A stretch of 21,934 nucleotides of DNA from NCBI GenBank assembly GCA_001800675.1, contig MGVW01000045.1, positions 1-21,934 on the forward strand. Reading direction: 5' to 3'. Below the pieces are notes generated by a model. It was not told the origin of the DNA. It saw only the letters and a list, made by a program, of their open reading frames with translations, and made no database searches. The translations under genes and the position numbers were made by a program. Positions 21,928 through 21,934 of this stretch are shown piece by piece. The stretch is from Euryarchaeota archaeon RBG_13_57_23. GTDB taxonomy: Archaea > Thermoplasmatota > Thermoplasmata > UBA10834. Numbering within the stretch: position 1 is the stretch's first letter; every line of letters begins with the position of its first letter.

Positions 21928-21934
21928 AGACTCG

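Noticed and set aside
1..21934. CRISPR arrays, insertion sequences, phage or toxin-antitoxin genes
   Set aside because: No regularly spaced repeats, transposase or integrase motifs, terminal inverted repeats or small toxin-antitoxin pairs were found on either strand.

Overview
The window reads as a chromosomal segment of an archaeon, most likely a euryarchaeote of the Thermoplasmata/Thermoplasmatota kind. This rests on archaeal ribosomal proteins (eL37, eS1/S3Ae), a single-domain Sm-like protein, AMMECR1, a Get3/ArsA ATPase, an elongator tRNA-Met with a bulge-helix-bulge intron, TATA boxes a few tens of bases before most first genes, and mixed ATG/GTG/TTG starts with GGAGG/GGTG-type ribosome sites. 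The phylum is an inference from gene content; no 16S rRNA is present. No CRISPR array, insertion sequence or phage gene was seen.

Layout. Bases 1-91 hold the 5' end of a tRNA (probably Ala) that runs off the left edge, with its promoter. Bases 92-1931 (minus) are an Sm protein - L37e - PurF operon. A 317-base gap separates it from a plus-strand coiled-coil protein with three 31-residue repeats (2249-3541), convergent with an Lrp/AsnC regulator (3550-4023). Bases 4238-5419 encode a secreted or anchored di-haem cytochrome c peroxidase. Bases 5505-8515 (minus) are an overlapping AMMECR1 - dihydroorotase - YkgJ-type cysteine-cluster operon. Divergent from it, 8655-9417 (plus) is a V4R-domain plus Roadblock/LC7 pair. 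Bases 9472-11750 (minus) are a four-cluster ferredoxin translationally coupled to a tungsten/molybdenum aldehyde ferredoxin oxidoreductase. Bases 11849-14306 (minus) run eS1 - intron-containing tRNA-Met - ArsA/Get3 with a C-terminal HSP20-like domain - small helical protein. Bases 14428-20357 (minus) are a peptide ABC importer: a giant binding protein with six PKD-like domains and a C-terminal membrane anchor, followed by two permeases. Bases 20527-21927 (minus) encode an M20-family peptidase with altered metal ligands.

How the genes fit together (inference): peptide uptake, a dipeptidase-like M20 protein, and an aldehyde oxidoreductase with its own ferredoxin suit a peptide-fermenting heterotroph, in which keto-acid-derived aldehydes are oxidised to acids with reduction of ferredoxin. 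PurF and dihydroorotase show purine and pyrimidine synthesis. The peroxidase and its neighbouring Lrp regulator suggest exposure to oxygen or peroxide. The most unusual items are the M20 protein lacking two metal ligands, the PKD-fused, C-terminally anchored binding protein without adjacent ATPases, the V4R-Roadblock pair, the repeat-bearing coiled-coil protein, and the 62-71-base coding overlap at the end of arsA.
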